This document shows, in pieces, positions 45,933 to 53,352 of a DNA stretch of 64,000 nucleotides (positions are counted from its first letter, which is position 1; each line of letters opens with the position of its first letter). The DNA is taken from positions 13,315-77,314 of the forward strand of contig CAAFWV010000069.1 in the NCBI GenBank assembly GCA_900766815.1, in the 5' to 3' direction. Origin of the DNA: Lachnospiraceae bacterium (lineage in GTDB: Bacteria; Bacillota; Clostridia; Lachnospirales; Lachnospiraceae). The position numbers were made by a program, and so were the translations under genes. The notes under the pieces are model-generated. The model searched no databases and was not told the DNA's origin. It was given only the letters and a program-made list of their open reading frames with translations.

Positions 45933-47213
45933 ATGATTAAATTTATTCCGGTTATCTATTTATACAACAATCTTGCCATTAAATCCTTTAATGATACTAC
46001 TGTTGTTAAGGCAGATCCTGTAAGTCTTGCTTCATATTACAGCAACATGGGCTGCGACAGTATTATTCTCATGGACTTAAGCAATAATGATGAGGAGCAT
46101 GAGGCTGCACTTGATGTAATTAAGGCTATCTGCGATGCTGTCGATATTCCCGTTATCGGAGCCGGCAATGTCAAGAGGATGGAGGATATCAAGAAGCTTC
46201 TCTATGCAGGCTGTACTCAGGCAATGCTTAACTACAGTAAGGAAGGAAATATTGAGATTACCGAGGAAGTATCCAAGAAGTTCGGTAAGGATAAGATAGT
46301 TGCTTCTGTAAGTAATATTGTGGAGCTTGAGGACAGGAAGGATTTGCTTGAGGAATATGTTTCCTCTGTATACTTCCTTACATATACAAGCCTTAAGGAT
46401 GCCATTAAGAAGTCTCCTGTACCTGTTATGGGTCAGTGTCCCGAGATATCACTTGAGAAGCTGATATCGCTCGCCAAGCATGATAATCTTTGTGCCATCT
46501 GCGGCGATATAGTTTCAGATAATATTGATTCACTGAATTCGTTAAAAAATGTGCTTGAGGAGAACGGTATTGAGACAGCTTCACTTAAGGCCAAATTCAA
46601 ATGGTCTGATTTCAAGCTTAATTCCGACGGACATGTAACAGTGGTTGTTCAGGATGTTAAGACGGATGAAGTTCTTATGGTCGCTTATATGAATGAAGAG
46701 GCCTACAATAAGACTATAGCTACGGGCAGAATGACATATTACAGCCGTAGCAGGAACGAGCTGTGGGTTAAGGGAGAGACCAGTGGTCATTTCCAGTATC
46801 TTCAGAGTCTGTATGTAGATTGTGATGCCGATACATTACTTGCTAAGGTTACCCAGGTAGGTGCGGCGTGTCATACAGGCAACAAGAGCTGTTTCTACAG
46901 ATCCGTTGTTGAGAAGGATATCAAGAGTGAGGACAATCCTCTTAAGGTATTTGAAGAGGTTCTTGATATTATTAAGGACAGGAAGGTTAATCCCAAGGAG
47001 GGTTCATATACCAATTATCTGTTTGATAAGGGTATAGATAAGATACTTAAGAAGCTTGGTGAGGAAGCAACCGAAATCGTAATTGCGGCCAAGAATCCCA
47101 ATCCTAATGAGATAAAGTATGAGATTAGCGATTTTCTGTATCATATGATGGTTCTGATGGTTGAAAAGGGTGTGACCTGGGAAGAGATTACCGAAGAGCT
47201 TGCCAAGAGATAA
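45933..47213 (+). CDS. hisIE: HisIE bifunctional enzyme with an N-terminal degenerate HisA/HisF-like barrel
   Basis: 426 residues in three parts. Residues 1-215 resemble the HisA/HisF TIM barrel ([19 protein letters not shown]), but the catalytic aspartates are gone: the first position reads Tyr9 in IPVIYL and the second Ser127 in VASVSN. Residues 222-325 are phosphoribosyl-AMP cyclohydrolase (HisI) with the zinc site region DCDADTLL and [11 protein letters not shown]. Residues 336-426 are phosphoribosyl-ATP pyrophosphatase (HisE) with [14 protein letters not shown]. The two active domains do steps 2 and 3. The barrel may be structural or regulatory. hisA, hisF, hisH and hisC are not in this window. 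Confidence 0.9.
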   Translation: MIKFIPVIYLYNNLAIKSFNDTTVVKADPVSLASYYSNMGCDSIILMDLSNNDEEHEAALDVIKAICDAVDIPVIGAGNVKRMEDIKKLLYAGCTQAMLNYSKEGNIEITEEVSKKFGKDKIVASVSNIVELEDRKDLLEEYVSSVYFLTYTSLKDAIKKSPVPVMGQCPEISLEKLISLAKHDNLCAICGDIVSDNIDSLNSLKNVLEENGIETASLKAKFKWSDFKLNSDGHVTVVVQDVKTDEVLMVAYMNEEAYNKTIATGRMTYYSRSRNELWVKGETSGHFQYLQSLYVDCDADTLLAKVTQVGAACHTGNKSCFYRSVVEKDIKSEDNPLKVFEEVLDIIKDRKVNPKEGSYTNYLFDKGIDKILKKLGEEATEIVIAAKNPNPNEIKYEISDFLYHMMVLMVEKGVTWEEITEELAKR

Positions 47214-47296
47214 CGCCTGTATTTTAAGGGACTGTATTTTGCGGGCTTATTAAATATGGCTTATTAGCCTGAGCTTATTGTATAGAGAAAAAGTAC

Positions 47297-47325
47297 TTGA
47301 CTTATGTAATCTACAGGTGTATTAT
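47297..47325 (+). promoter_or_regulatory. Promoter of the rplU operon
   Basis: TTGACT (47297-47302), 17 bases, TATTAT (47320-47325), in the gap after the his operon, consistent with a strong ribosomal-protein promoter. Confidence 0.78.
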
Positions 47326-47336
47326 ATACCAGTATG

Positions 47337-47400
47337 CCGCATAACGAGGCTATAAGATTGTCTATGGACAACGCCATAGTTAGCGAGATTTAATGAAGGA
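47337..47400 (+). promoter_or_regulatory. Probable ribosomal protein L21 leader
   Basis: The transcript leader before rplU can fold into an outer stem (47338-47344 with 47380-47385, one bulged A) that encloses a 6-bp hairpin (47362-47367 with 47374-47379). L21 autoregulatory leaders (Rfam L21_leader) occupy this position in Firmicutes. Position and foldability support the call; a covariance-model match was not tested. Confidence 0.5.
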
Positions 47401-47410
47401 GGATAACCTC

Positions 47411-47716
47411 ATGTACGCAATTATTGCAACAGGTGGAAAGCAGTACAAGGTTTCAGAGGGCGATGTAATCCGTGTTGAGAAGCTCGACGCTGAAGCAGGT
47501 GCTACAGTTACTTTTGACCAGGTTGTAGCTGTTAGAGATGCTGACCTTAAGGTTGGTAATGATGTAGCTAATTCTACAGTTACAGGAACAGTTATGGATC
47601 AGGGTAAGGGTAAGAAGATTATTGTATACAAGTACAAGAGAAAGTCTGGCTACCACAAGAAGAATGGTCACAGACAAGCATACACAGAAGTTAAGATTGA
47701 CAAGATTAATGCTTAA
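47411..47716 (+). CDS. rplU: 50S ribosomal protein L21
   Basis: 101 residues, usual length, starting [14 protein letters not shown], with the family signature near the C-terminus ([16 protein letters not shown]). The ATG at 47411 is supported by AAGGAGG and gives the normal N-terminus; an in-frame ATG at 47393 is upstream of that site and unlikely. Confidence 0.98.
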   Translation: MYAIIATGGKQYKVSEGDVIRVEKLDAEAGATVTFDQVVAVRDADLKVGNDVANSTVTGTVMDQGKGKKIIVYKYKRKSGYHKKNGHRQAYTEVKIDKINA

Positions 47717-47727
47717 TTAGGTGTGTT

Positions 47728-48054
47728 ATGACCGAAGTTGTGTTCTTAATGTCTAAGGGTAAGTATAAAGGCTTTAGCCTGAGTGGTCATGCAGAATATG
47801 CCAGGTTTGGCAAGGATATTGTATGTGCTGCGGTATCAATGCTTACCAACAATGTGTTCAATAGCATTGAACGATTAACCGAAGACGAATTTACAGGCTA
47901 TGCTGACGAGAAGAAGGCAGAATTCAGTCTGAATTTTGTTGACGAGCCGTCACATGATGCTAATCTTTTAGTAGATTCGTTCAGGTTGGGTATTGAGAGC
48001 ATTGCCGATGCATACGGCAGTAAGTATGTAAGTGTAAAGATTCAGGAGGTATAA
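47728..48054 (+). CDS. prp: Ribosomal-processing cysteine protease Prp
   Basis: Removes the N-terminal extension of L27, which is essential for ribosome function in Firmicutes. 108 residues with the catalytic His in SGHAEYA and the catalytic Cys in DIVCAAVS. It sits between rplU and rpmA as usual. The L27 gene 4 bases downstream has the matching cleavage motif. Confidence 0.96.
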   Translation: MTEVVFLMSKGKYKGFSLSGHAEYARFGKDIVCAAVSMLTNNVFNSIERLTEDEFTGYADEKKAEFSLNFVDEPSHDANLLVDSFRLGIESIADAYGSKYVSVKIQEV

Positions 48055-48058
48055 GAAT

Positions 48059-48343
48059 ATGTTAAAGTTGAACCTTCAATTCTTCGCTCATAAGAAGGGT
48101 GTCGGCTCTACTAAGAACGGTAGAGATTCTGAGGCCAAGAGACTTGGAGCTAAGAGAGCTGATGGACAGTTCGTTAAGGCTGGCAATATCTTATACAGAC
48201 AGCGTGGTACTAAGATTCATCCCGGTACTAATGTAGGTCGTGGTGGCGATGATACATTATTTGCTCTTGTTGACGGTGTTCTTCGTTTCGAGAGACTCGG
48301 CAGAGACAAGAAGCAGGCTTCTGTATATCCAGTTGAGAAGTAA
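48059..48343 (+). CDS. rpmA: 50S ribosomal protein L27 with a cleavable N-terminal extension
   Basis: 94 residues. The N-terminus [14 protein letters not shown] carries the Prp recognition motif (cut expected between Phe and Ala), so the mature protein would start AHKKG. The rest matches L27 ([15 protein letters not shown]). A terminator follows directly. Confidence 0.98.
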   Translation: MLKLNLQFFAHKKGVGSTKNGRDSEAKRLGAKRADGQFVKAGNILYRQRGTKIHPGTNVGRGGDDTLFALVDGVLRFERLGRDKKQASVYPVEK

Positions 48344-48352
48344 TTTATGGGT

Positions 48353-48384
48353 GGCTCCGGACAGATGGTTCGGAGCCCTTTTTT
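48353..48384 (+). terminator. Intrinsic terminator after rpmA
   Basis: A perfect 7-bp GC-rich stem (48353-48359 with 48371-48377), an 11-base loop and CTTTTTT. Confidence 0.9.
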
Positions 48385-48405
48385 GATTAATTTATTGAGG
48401 TATTT

Positions 48406-49695
48406 ATGTTCGCGGATAGAGCACAAATCTATGTAAGAAGTGGCAAGGGCGGAGACGGACACGTCTCCTTCAGAAGAGAGAAATATGTCCCTAACGGTGG
48501 ACCTGACGGCGGCGACGGTGGCAACGGCGGTGACGTTATTCTGCGTGTGGACGATGGAGTAAATACTCTTGCCGATTACAGACATATAAGAAAATATAAG
48601 GCAGAAGACGGTAAGGAAGGCGGTAAGAAGAACTGCAGAGGCAAGAATGGTGCCGATATAATTCTTAAGATGCCTAAGGGTACTGTTGTTAAGGAAGCCG
48701 AATCAGGCAAGGTTATTGTGGATCTGTCCGGTGATATTAAGGAATATAAGCTGCTGACAGGCGGCAGAGGCGGTAATGGCAATCAGCATTATGCGACCTC
48801 TACCATGCAGGCGCCTAAGTATGCCCAGCCGGGACAGCCTGCCAAAGAACTTAATCTGTTCTTAGAGCTTAAGGTTATAGCTGATGTAGGACTGGTCGGT
48901 TTTCCCAATGTTGGCAAGAGTACCTTCTTAACAAAGGTTAGTAATGCCAGACCCGAGATTGCCAATTATCATTTCACGACCTTAAGTCCTCACCTGGGAG
49001 TAGTTGACTTAAGTGATGCCAAGGGCTTTGTTGTGGCCGATATTCCCGGTATTATTGAGGGTGCCAGTGAGGGCGTTGGCCTTGGAATAGAATTTTTAAG
49101 ACATATTGAGAGAACCAAGGTCTTTATCCATATTGTGGATGCTGCCGGAAGCGAAGGCAGAGACCCTATTGAGGATATTAATACCATTAATAATGAGCTT
49201 GCTTCATATAATGCTTCATTGCTCGAAAGACCGCAGATTATAGCGGCTAATAAGCTTGATTTGCTAAGCGAAAACGAAGCAGATGAGGTAATGCGTAAGC
49301 TTAAGGAGACCTTTGAACCTAAAGGATATTATGTTTATCCCATGAAGGCTATATCGGGTGACGGTGTCAGGACTATACTGTATAAGGTCAGGGAGCTCTT
49401 AGATAATATGGATGATAAGCCTGTTGTATTTGAGCAGGAATATTTCCCGGATCAGGTAACAGAGGTTTCTGAACCCGTGAATGTATACTACGATGAGAAG
49501 GCTGACGAATATGTGGTAGAGGGGCCCCGTATCGAGAAGATGCTTGGCTATACCAATCTCGAAAGCGAGAAGGGCTTCCTGTTCTTCCAGAACTTCCTTA
49601 AGGACCAGGGCATCATAGAGCAGCTCGAAGCCCTGGGAATGGAAGATGGCGATACAGTCAGAATCTATGATTTGTTCTTTGATTATTATAAGTAA
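48406..49695 (+). CDS. obgE: GTPase Obg
   Basis: Ribosome-assembly and stress GTPase of 429 residues. The glycine-rich Obg fold (1-158, GGDGGNGGDVILRVD) comes first. The G domain has GFPNVGKST as G1 and DIPGIIEGA as G3, and AANKLDL as G4. The C-terminal OCT domain (about 340-429) ends the protein. Located 22 bases after the rpmA terminator. The rplU-prp-rpmA-obg order is standard. Confidence 0.97.
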   Translation: MFADRAQIYVRSGKGGDGHVSFRREKYVPNGGPDGGDGGNGGDVILRVDDGVNTLADYRHIRKYKAEDGKEGGKKNCRGKNGADIILKMPKGTVVKEAESGKVIVDLSGDIKEYKLLTGGRGGNGNQHYATSTMQAPKYAQPGQPAKELNLFLELKVIADVGLVGFPNVGKSTFLTKVSNARPEIANYHFTTLSPHLGVVDLSDAKGFVVADIPGIIEGASEGVGLGIEFLRHIERTKVFIHIVDAAGSEGRDPIEDINTINNELASYNASLLERPQIIAANKLDLLSENEADEVMRKLKETFEPKGYYVYPMKAISGDGVRTILYKVRELLDNMDDKPVVFEQEYFPDQVTEVSEPVNVYYDEKADEYVVEGPRIEKMLGYTNLESEKGFLFFQNFLKDQGIIEQLEALGMEDGDTVRIYDLFFDYYK

Positions 49696-49828
49696 TAGGA
49701 TATCAGATAGTATATATTGATAAATACAAATGGTTAACCGGTGTGGTTTAGGATATGTTAAAAGGTCTTTGTCGAGCTAATGAAATTCACTTGACATAGC
49801 TATTATCGCTTTTAAGGAGTGCTGATAT

Positions 49829-50128
49829 ATGAAGCTTACGAGTAAGCAGAGAGCCCATCTTAAGGGGCTTGCAATGAATATTGACCCTATATTTCAGGTT
49901 GGAAAGAGTTCGATTACACCTGAATATGTTGAGGCTGTCAGAGAAGCGTTTAACACAAGGGAGTTAATCAAGATATCCGTTCTTAAGAACTGTCTTGATG
50001 ACCCTAAGGAGATAGCGCAGGTTGTAGCAGAGCGTACAGGCTCAACCGTTGTGCAGGTTATCGGCAAGAAGATAGTCTTGTATAAGCCTGACAAAGATAA
50101 GCCGAAGATTGTGCTGCCTCTGGGATAA
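49829..50128 (+). CDS. yhbY: YhbY-type CRM-domain RNA-binding protein
   Basis: 99 residues forming a single CRM domain: LTSKQRAHLKGLAMNIDPIFQVGKSSIT at the N-terminus, GNN-like loop partly replaced, and VQVIGKKIVLYKP at the end. Associated with pre-50S particles. AAGGAG precedes the ATG. The 133-base upstream gap has a TTGACA without a matching -10 box. nadD follows after 83 bases. Confidence 0.93.
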   Translation: MKLTSKQRAHLKGLAMNIDPIFQVGKSSITPEYVEAVREAFNTRELIKISVLKNCLDDPKEIAQVVAERTGSTVVQVIGKKIVLYKPDKDKPKIVLPLG

Positions 50129-50211
50129 TGTGATTTGATTGATTTGTATGGTCATAATAACCACATAATGTCGTTATGGATCGGATGAATTATCCGGTAT
50201 GGTAGAAAATT

Positions 50212-50817
50212 ATGAAGAAGATCGGAATTGTAGGTGGAACCTTTGATCCCATACATATGGGACACCTCCTGCTTGCCGAGAAGGCATATAGCGATTGTAA
50301 ATTGGACTCTGTATACTTAGTACCGAGCGGTTTTTCCTATTTTAAGGCTGATAAGAAGGTGGAAGATAAGGAGACGAGGTTTATTATGACCGGTCTTGCC
50401 GCCGCTAACAATCCTCACTTTGTTGTATCGGATATTGAGTGTAAGCGAGAGGGCAACAGCTACACGGTTGACACGCTTGAGGAGTTCCATTCCCTTCATC
50501 CTAATGATGAGCTGTATCTCATTATGGGTGCTGATTCAATCTTTGAAATCGAGACCTGGCGGAATCCATCAAGGATATTTGAACTTGCTGGGATTATTGC
50601 TGCTGCAAGGGATGATATTGATGAGAACTTACTTGGGCAAAAATGCGAGGAACTTACTCTTAAGTTCGGTGCACGAATAGAAGTCATGAATTTTCCACGA
50701 GTTGAAATATCTTCTACCGATATTAGAAACAGGATCAGGGAAGGTCTTAGTGTTAAATACATGCTTCCGGATGCTGTATATGAATATATTGAGAGAAATA
50801 ACCTTTATAAGGACTAA
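50212..50817 (+). CDS. nadD: Nicotinate-nucleotide adenylyltransferase
   Basis: Makes deamido-NAD from nicotinate mononucleotide and ATP. 201 residues with the nucleotidyltransferase motifs GGTFDPIHMGHLLLAE (HxGH) and EISSTDIRNRI (the ISSTxxR motif). It forms the usual nadD-yqeK pair, with yqeK starting two bases after its stop. Confidence 0.96.
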   Translation: MKKIGIVGGTFDPIHMGHLLLAEKAYSDCKLDSVYLVPSGFSYFKADKKVEDKETRFIMTGLAAANNPHFVVSDIECKREGNSYTVDTLEEFHSLHPNDELYLIMGADSIFEIETWRNPSRIFELAGIIAAARDDIDENLLGQKCEELTLKFGARIEVMNFPRVEISSTDIRNRIREGLSVKYMLPDAVYEYIERNNLYKD

Positions 50818-50819
50818 GG

Positions 50820-51386
50820 ATGAATAATAAAGATATAATCTGTAGGCTTAGAAAAGAGCTTGACTTCAAGAGATATGAGCATACCTGCGGGGTTGCATAT
50901 ACCTCAGCGGCCCTGGCCATGAGATGGGATGCGGATGTTGATAAGGCATATATGTCCGGACTTCTGCATGACTGTGCCAAAGGCATGAGCGATGAAAAGA
51001 GGCTCGATATATGTAAGAAAAATGACATATATGTAAGTGATGTAGAAAAGCAGAACCCGTCTCTGCTTCATGCCAAGGTTGGCGCGTACTTAGCTAAGAC
51101 TGTATATGAGATCGATGATGAAGATATCCTGTCTGCAATTACTTATCATACAACGGGCAGGGCTGGGATGACTCTGCTTGAGAAGATTGTATTCTCGGCT
51201 GATTATCTGGAACCAAACAGAAATCATGATCCGGAGCTACCGTTAATAAGAAGTCTGGCTTTTACAGACCTGGATAAAGCAGTTCTTAAGATATATGAGA
51301 ATACGATGAAGCATCTTATGAGCTCAACCAAGGTACTGGATCCGACAACGGAAGAGGCTTATAAGTATTATCAGGTATATGCGTGA
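50820..51386 (+). CDS. yqeK: YqeK-type HD-domain hydrolase (Ap4A hydrolase family)
   Basis: 188 residues; HD-domain metal ligands appear in RYEHTCGV, LLHDCAKGM and YHTTG. Family members split diadenosine tetraphosphate symmetrically to ADP. The gene is coupled to nadD. A 130-base gap follows, with no evident hairpin or promoter. Confidence 0.92.
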   Translation: MNNKDIICRLRKELDFKRYEHTCGVAYTSAALAMRWDADVDKAYMSGLLHDCAKGMSDEKRLDICKKNDIYVSDVEKQNPSLLHAKVGAYLAKTVYEIDDEDILSAITYHTTGRAGMTLLEKIVFSADYLEPNRNHDPELPLIRSLAFTDLDKAVLKIYENTMKHLMSSTKVLDPTTEEAYKYYQVYA

Positions 51387-51516
51387 ATACCGGAGGGACA
51401 TTTTCTATTCAAGGATAGTCTACCTAATGGTATTCTATTATGATTTTCCAATTCGGGAGATAGATAATCATCTGCGATGATATGATTCGGAAATACTAAG
51501 GAGTTATAAACAGTTA

Positions 51517-51867
51517 ATGGATTTAGATAAGAGAGAAATTGTTACTAAGCTTTATAATATTTTAGATGAAAGAAAAGCTGAGAATATCAAGGTTATTGAT
51601 ATATCCGGGGTATCTGTAATGACGGATTACTTCGTTATTGCTACAGCAGGCAATATCAACCATATGAAAGCCTTAAGTGACTATATGGAGAAGTCCATGC
51701 ATGACTTTAATGTTAAGCTTAATCATGCTGAGGGACGTTCTGCTAACTGGATATTGCTTGATTATGGCGATATAGTAATCCATCTCTTCGACCGTGAGAG
51801 CAGAGCATACTATGAGCTTGACAGAATATGGTCGGATGGTGAAGTAATATTAGGTAAGGTTCAATAG
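51517..51867 (+). CDS. rsfS: Ribosomal silencing factor RsfS
   Basis: Binds L14 and blocks subunit joining during starvation. 116 residues, full family length, with DISGVSVMTDYFVIATAGN, the AEGRSANWILLDYGDIVIHLF core and a C-terminal Tyr/Asp segment. AAGGAG precedes the ATG. Convergent with lexA, sharing a bidirectional terminator. Confidence 0.96.
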   Translation: MDLDKREIVTKLYNILDERKAENIKVIDISGVSVMTDYFVIATAGNINHMKALSDYMEKSMHDFNVKLNHAEGRSANWILLDYGDIVIHLFDRESRAYYELDRIWSDGEVILGKVQ

Positions 51868-51870
51868 AAC

Positions 51871-51905
51871 AAAAAAGAGTCGACGAAAGTCGACTCTTTT
51901 TATTA
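51871..51905. terminator. Bidirectional terminator between rsfS and lexA
   Basis: A perfect 12-bp stem (51873-51884 with 51889-51900) with a GAAA tetraloop, A-rich on the left and T-rich on the right, so it works for both convergent genes. Confidence 0.95.
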
Positions 51906-52526
51906 GAAATGACGATATAATCTGAATACTCCGAAGACTTTACCTAAGATGCGGCAGTCGTCTACGATAATCGGATCCATCGTATCATTCTCGGGCTGAA
52001 GTCTGATATGTCCGTCTTCCTTATAGAAGGTCTTAACTGTAGCGGAATCATCGATTAAGGCCACAACAGTATCTCCGTTCTTAGCAGAAGAGCAACACTG
52101 TACGAAAAGCTGGTCTCCATTATAGATTCCGGCATTAATCATGGATTCGCCCTTTACCTTAAGGCAGAAGCTCGGTTCACCGGACGGAACCATCTCAGCA
52201 GGAACAGGGAAGTAGTTCTCAATATTCTCTTCGGCAAGAATAGGAGATCCGGCAGCCACCGTTCCAATAACAGGAAGAGAAACCATATCTGTTCTTACCA
52301 TATTGAAGGAATCATCACATATCTCTATTGCACGGGGCTTGGTTGGGTCACGTCTGATATATCCGAGCTTCTCAAGCTTCTCAAGGTGTGCATGAACGGA
52401 AGATGTAGACTTAAGTCCGACTACTTCACAAATCTCACGTACTGTGGGCGGATATCCCTTCTTCAAAATCTCATCTTTAATATAATCAAGGATCTGTTGC
52501 TGTTTCTTGCTAATAGTATTTCCCAT
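51903..52526 (-). CDS. lexA: SOS repressor LexA
   Basis: 207 residues: winged-helix DNA-binding domain (1-70, with TVREICEVVGLKSTSSVHAHL as recognition region), hinge with the self-cleavage bond Ala92-Gly93, and the S24 protease domain with catalytic Ser128 (GESM) and Lys165 (ATVKTFY). AGGAGG precedes its ATG. It is divergent from a YneA-like gene across a region with LexA-box-like sites, the classical Bacillus arrangement. Confidence 0.98.
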   Translation of the reverse strand: MGNTISKKQQQILDYIKDEILKKGYPPTVREICEVVGLKSTSSVHAHLEKLEKLGYIRRDPTKPRAIEICDDSFNMVRTDMVSLPVIGTVAAGSPILAEENIENYFPVPAEMVPSGEPSFCLKVKGESMINAGIYNGDQLFVQCCSSAKNGDTVVALIDDSATVKTFYKEDGHIRLQPENDTMDPIIVDDCRILGKVFGVFRLYRHF

Positions 52527-52548
52527 AGAAAACCTCCTTTATAAATCG

Positions 52549-52577
52549 ATTATAACACCAAAAAAGCAAAAAGCAAA
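52549..52577 (-). promoter_or_regulatory. Candidate lexA promoter
   Basis: On the minus strand, TTTGCT (52572-52577), 17 bases and a perfect TATAAT (52549-52554) lie 23 bases before the lexA ATG. The -35 hexamer is weak. Confidence 0.5.
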
Positions 52578-52586
52578 CATATATTT

Positions 52587-52600
52587 CGAAATTTTGTTCG
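52587..52600. promoter_or_regulatory. LexA-box-like site 1
   Basis: CGAAATTTTGTTCG matches the gram-positive box CGAACNNNNGTTCG except for one position. It lies just upstream of the lexA -35 element, consistent with autoregulation. Confidence 0.6.
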
Positions 52601-52609
52601 ATAAAATGC

Positions 52610-52638
52610 TTGACATTCGAACAAACGTGCTGTAATAT
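52610..52638 (+). promoter_or_regulatory. Candidate promoter of the YneA-like gene
   Basis: TTGACA (52610-52615), 17 bases, TAATAT (52633-52638). The perfect -35 and moderate -10 are overlapped or flanked by two LexA-like boxes. Confidence 0.65.
52618..52631. promoter_or_regulatory. LexA-box-like site 2
   Basis: CGAACAAACGTGCT keeps the left half-site perfectly and deviates at two positions on the right. It falls in the spacer of the yneA promoter. Confidence 0.5.
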
Positions 52639-52644
52639 AACATC

Positions 52645-52658
52645 AGAACAAATGTTTA
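52645..52658. promoter_or_regulatory. LexA-box-like site 3
   Basis: AGAACAAATGTTTA fits the core GAACNNNNGTTY. It lies just past the predicted -10 box of the yneA gene, where binding would block transcription. Confidence 0.6.
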
Positions 52659-52686
52659 GCACAACCGTTCGTGTTTGGAGGTTAAT

Positions 52687-53043
52687 ATGATTACAACATC
52701 AACCGGTAGAAAATATATTAATTACAGAAGACGTCAGCTGATAGCCAGAAGAATCTGCTTCATGTTATCTGTTCTTATATGTAGTACCATATTAGCCTTT
52801 GGTGCATCAATAATGGTGACAAATGCCAAGACTATTAGCAATGATACATATTATAAATATTTCACCAGTGTTCAGGTGGAAGAAGGCGATACTTTATATT
52901 CCCTGGCAGAAGAGTACGGCGATTACTTTGAATCTGATAAGACATTCATCAACGAAGTTAAGTATGCTAATCATCTGATTGGAGATACTATCTATGCCGG
53001 ATCATACCTCGTAGTTCCGTATTATTCTACAGAATATAGATGA
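52687..53043 (+). CDS. yneA: YneA-like LysM membrane protein, probable SOS division inhibitor
   Basis: 118 residues: a short basic cytosolic part, one transmembrane helix (about 24-45), then a single LysM domain (about 62-112, VEEGDTLYSLAEEYG). This is the same build and position (divergent from lexA) as Bacillus YneA, which delays division during DNA damage. The ATG at 52687 is supported by TTGGAGG; an in-frame TTG at 52675 lies inside that site. Sequence identity to YneA is not measurable here, so the function is inferred from architecture, location and the LexA boxes. Confidence 0.8.
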   Translation: MITTSTGRKYINYRRRQLIARRICFMLSVLICSTILAFGASIMVTNAKTISNDTYYKYFTSVQVEEGDTLYSLAEEYGDYFESDKTFINEVKYANHLIGDTIYAGSYLVVPYYSTEYR

Positions 53044-53079
53044 TTCCTATGAATTATGCTTTCTATCGTTGTTTTCGAT

Positions 53080-53275
53080 AATAACTGTTCGTGTACGTGA
53101 TTGTATGCAGTTAATTCCGACCCCTCGGATTAACATATATTAGTCCCGACAGTAGTATGGACTACTGTCAAAACCCCTTGAAAAGGCTGCCCTGATTACC
53201 CTATTTAGAGTGTTGGAGCAGCCTGGTTCTCGCTATCAAACTGTTCGCAAAAGCCAAGTTTATCGAATAGTTATT
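53080..53275 (+). ncRNA. Candidate structured RNA, about 196 nt
   Basis: The 309-base stretch between the YneA-like gene and the TtcA-like gene holds no plausible coding frame but folds extensively by eye. A 12-bp closing stem (53080-53091 with 53264-53275, one G-U) encloses a second stem (53101-53112 with 53239-53250, with a 2x2 mismatch). Inside are hairpins at 53117-53128 (4 bp), 53148-53169 (9 bp perfect, ATGG loop) and 53184-53224 (7-bp closing stem). A 6S RNA or another structured RNA is possible; no conserved 6S bubble or riboswitch core was recognised. The strand is assumed. Confidence 0.4.
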
Positions 53276-53283
53276 GCCAAAAC

Positions 53284-53319
53284 AGTACAATATATGGTAA
53301 TATGAACTATATTTGTACT
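53284..53319. repeat. Inverted repeat upstream of the TtcA-like gene
   Basis: AGTACAATAT (53284-53293) and ATATTTGTACT (53309-53319) form arms that match with one bulged base around an AT-rich centre, 34 bases before the ATG. It could be an operator or a weak hairpin. Confidence 0.4.
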
Positions 53320-53352
53320 ATATATATTATTACTATTAATGAGGATAATCAA

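Noticed and set aside
49791..49806. TTGACA followed by TATTAT upstream of yhbY
   Set aside because: The two boxes are only 4 bases apart and nothing resembling a -10 box lies 16-18 bases after the TTGACA, so it was not called a promoter.
53184..53224. Signal recognition particle RNA
   Set aside because: The AGGCTGC...GCAGCCT stem recalls the SRP RNA tip, but the conserved GGAA-type tetraloop and internal-loop bases are missing.
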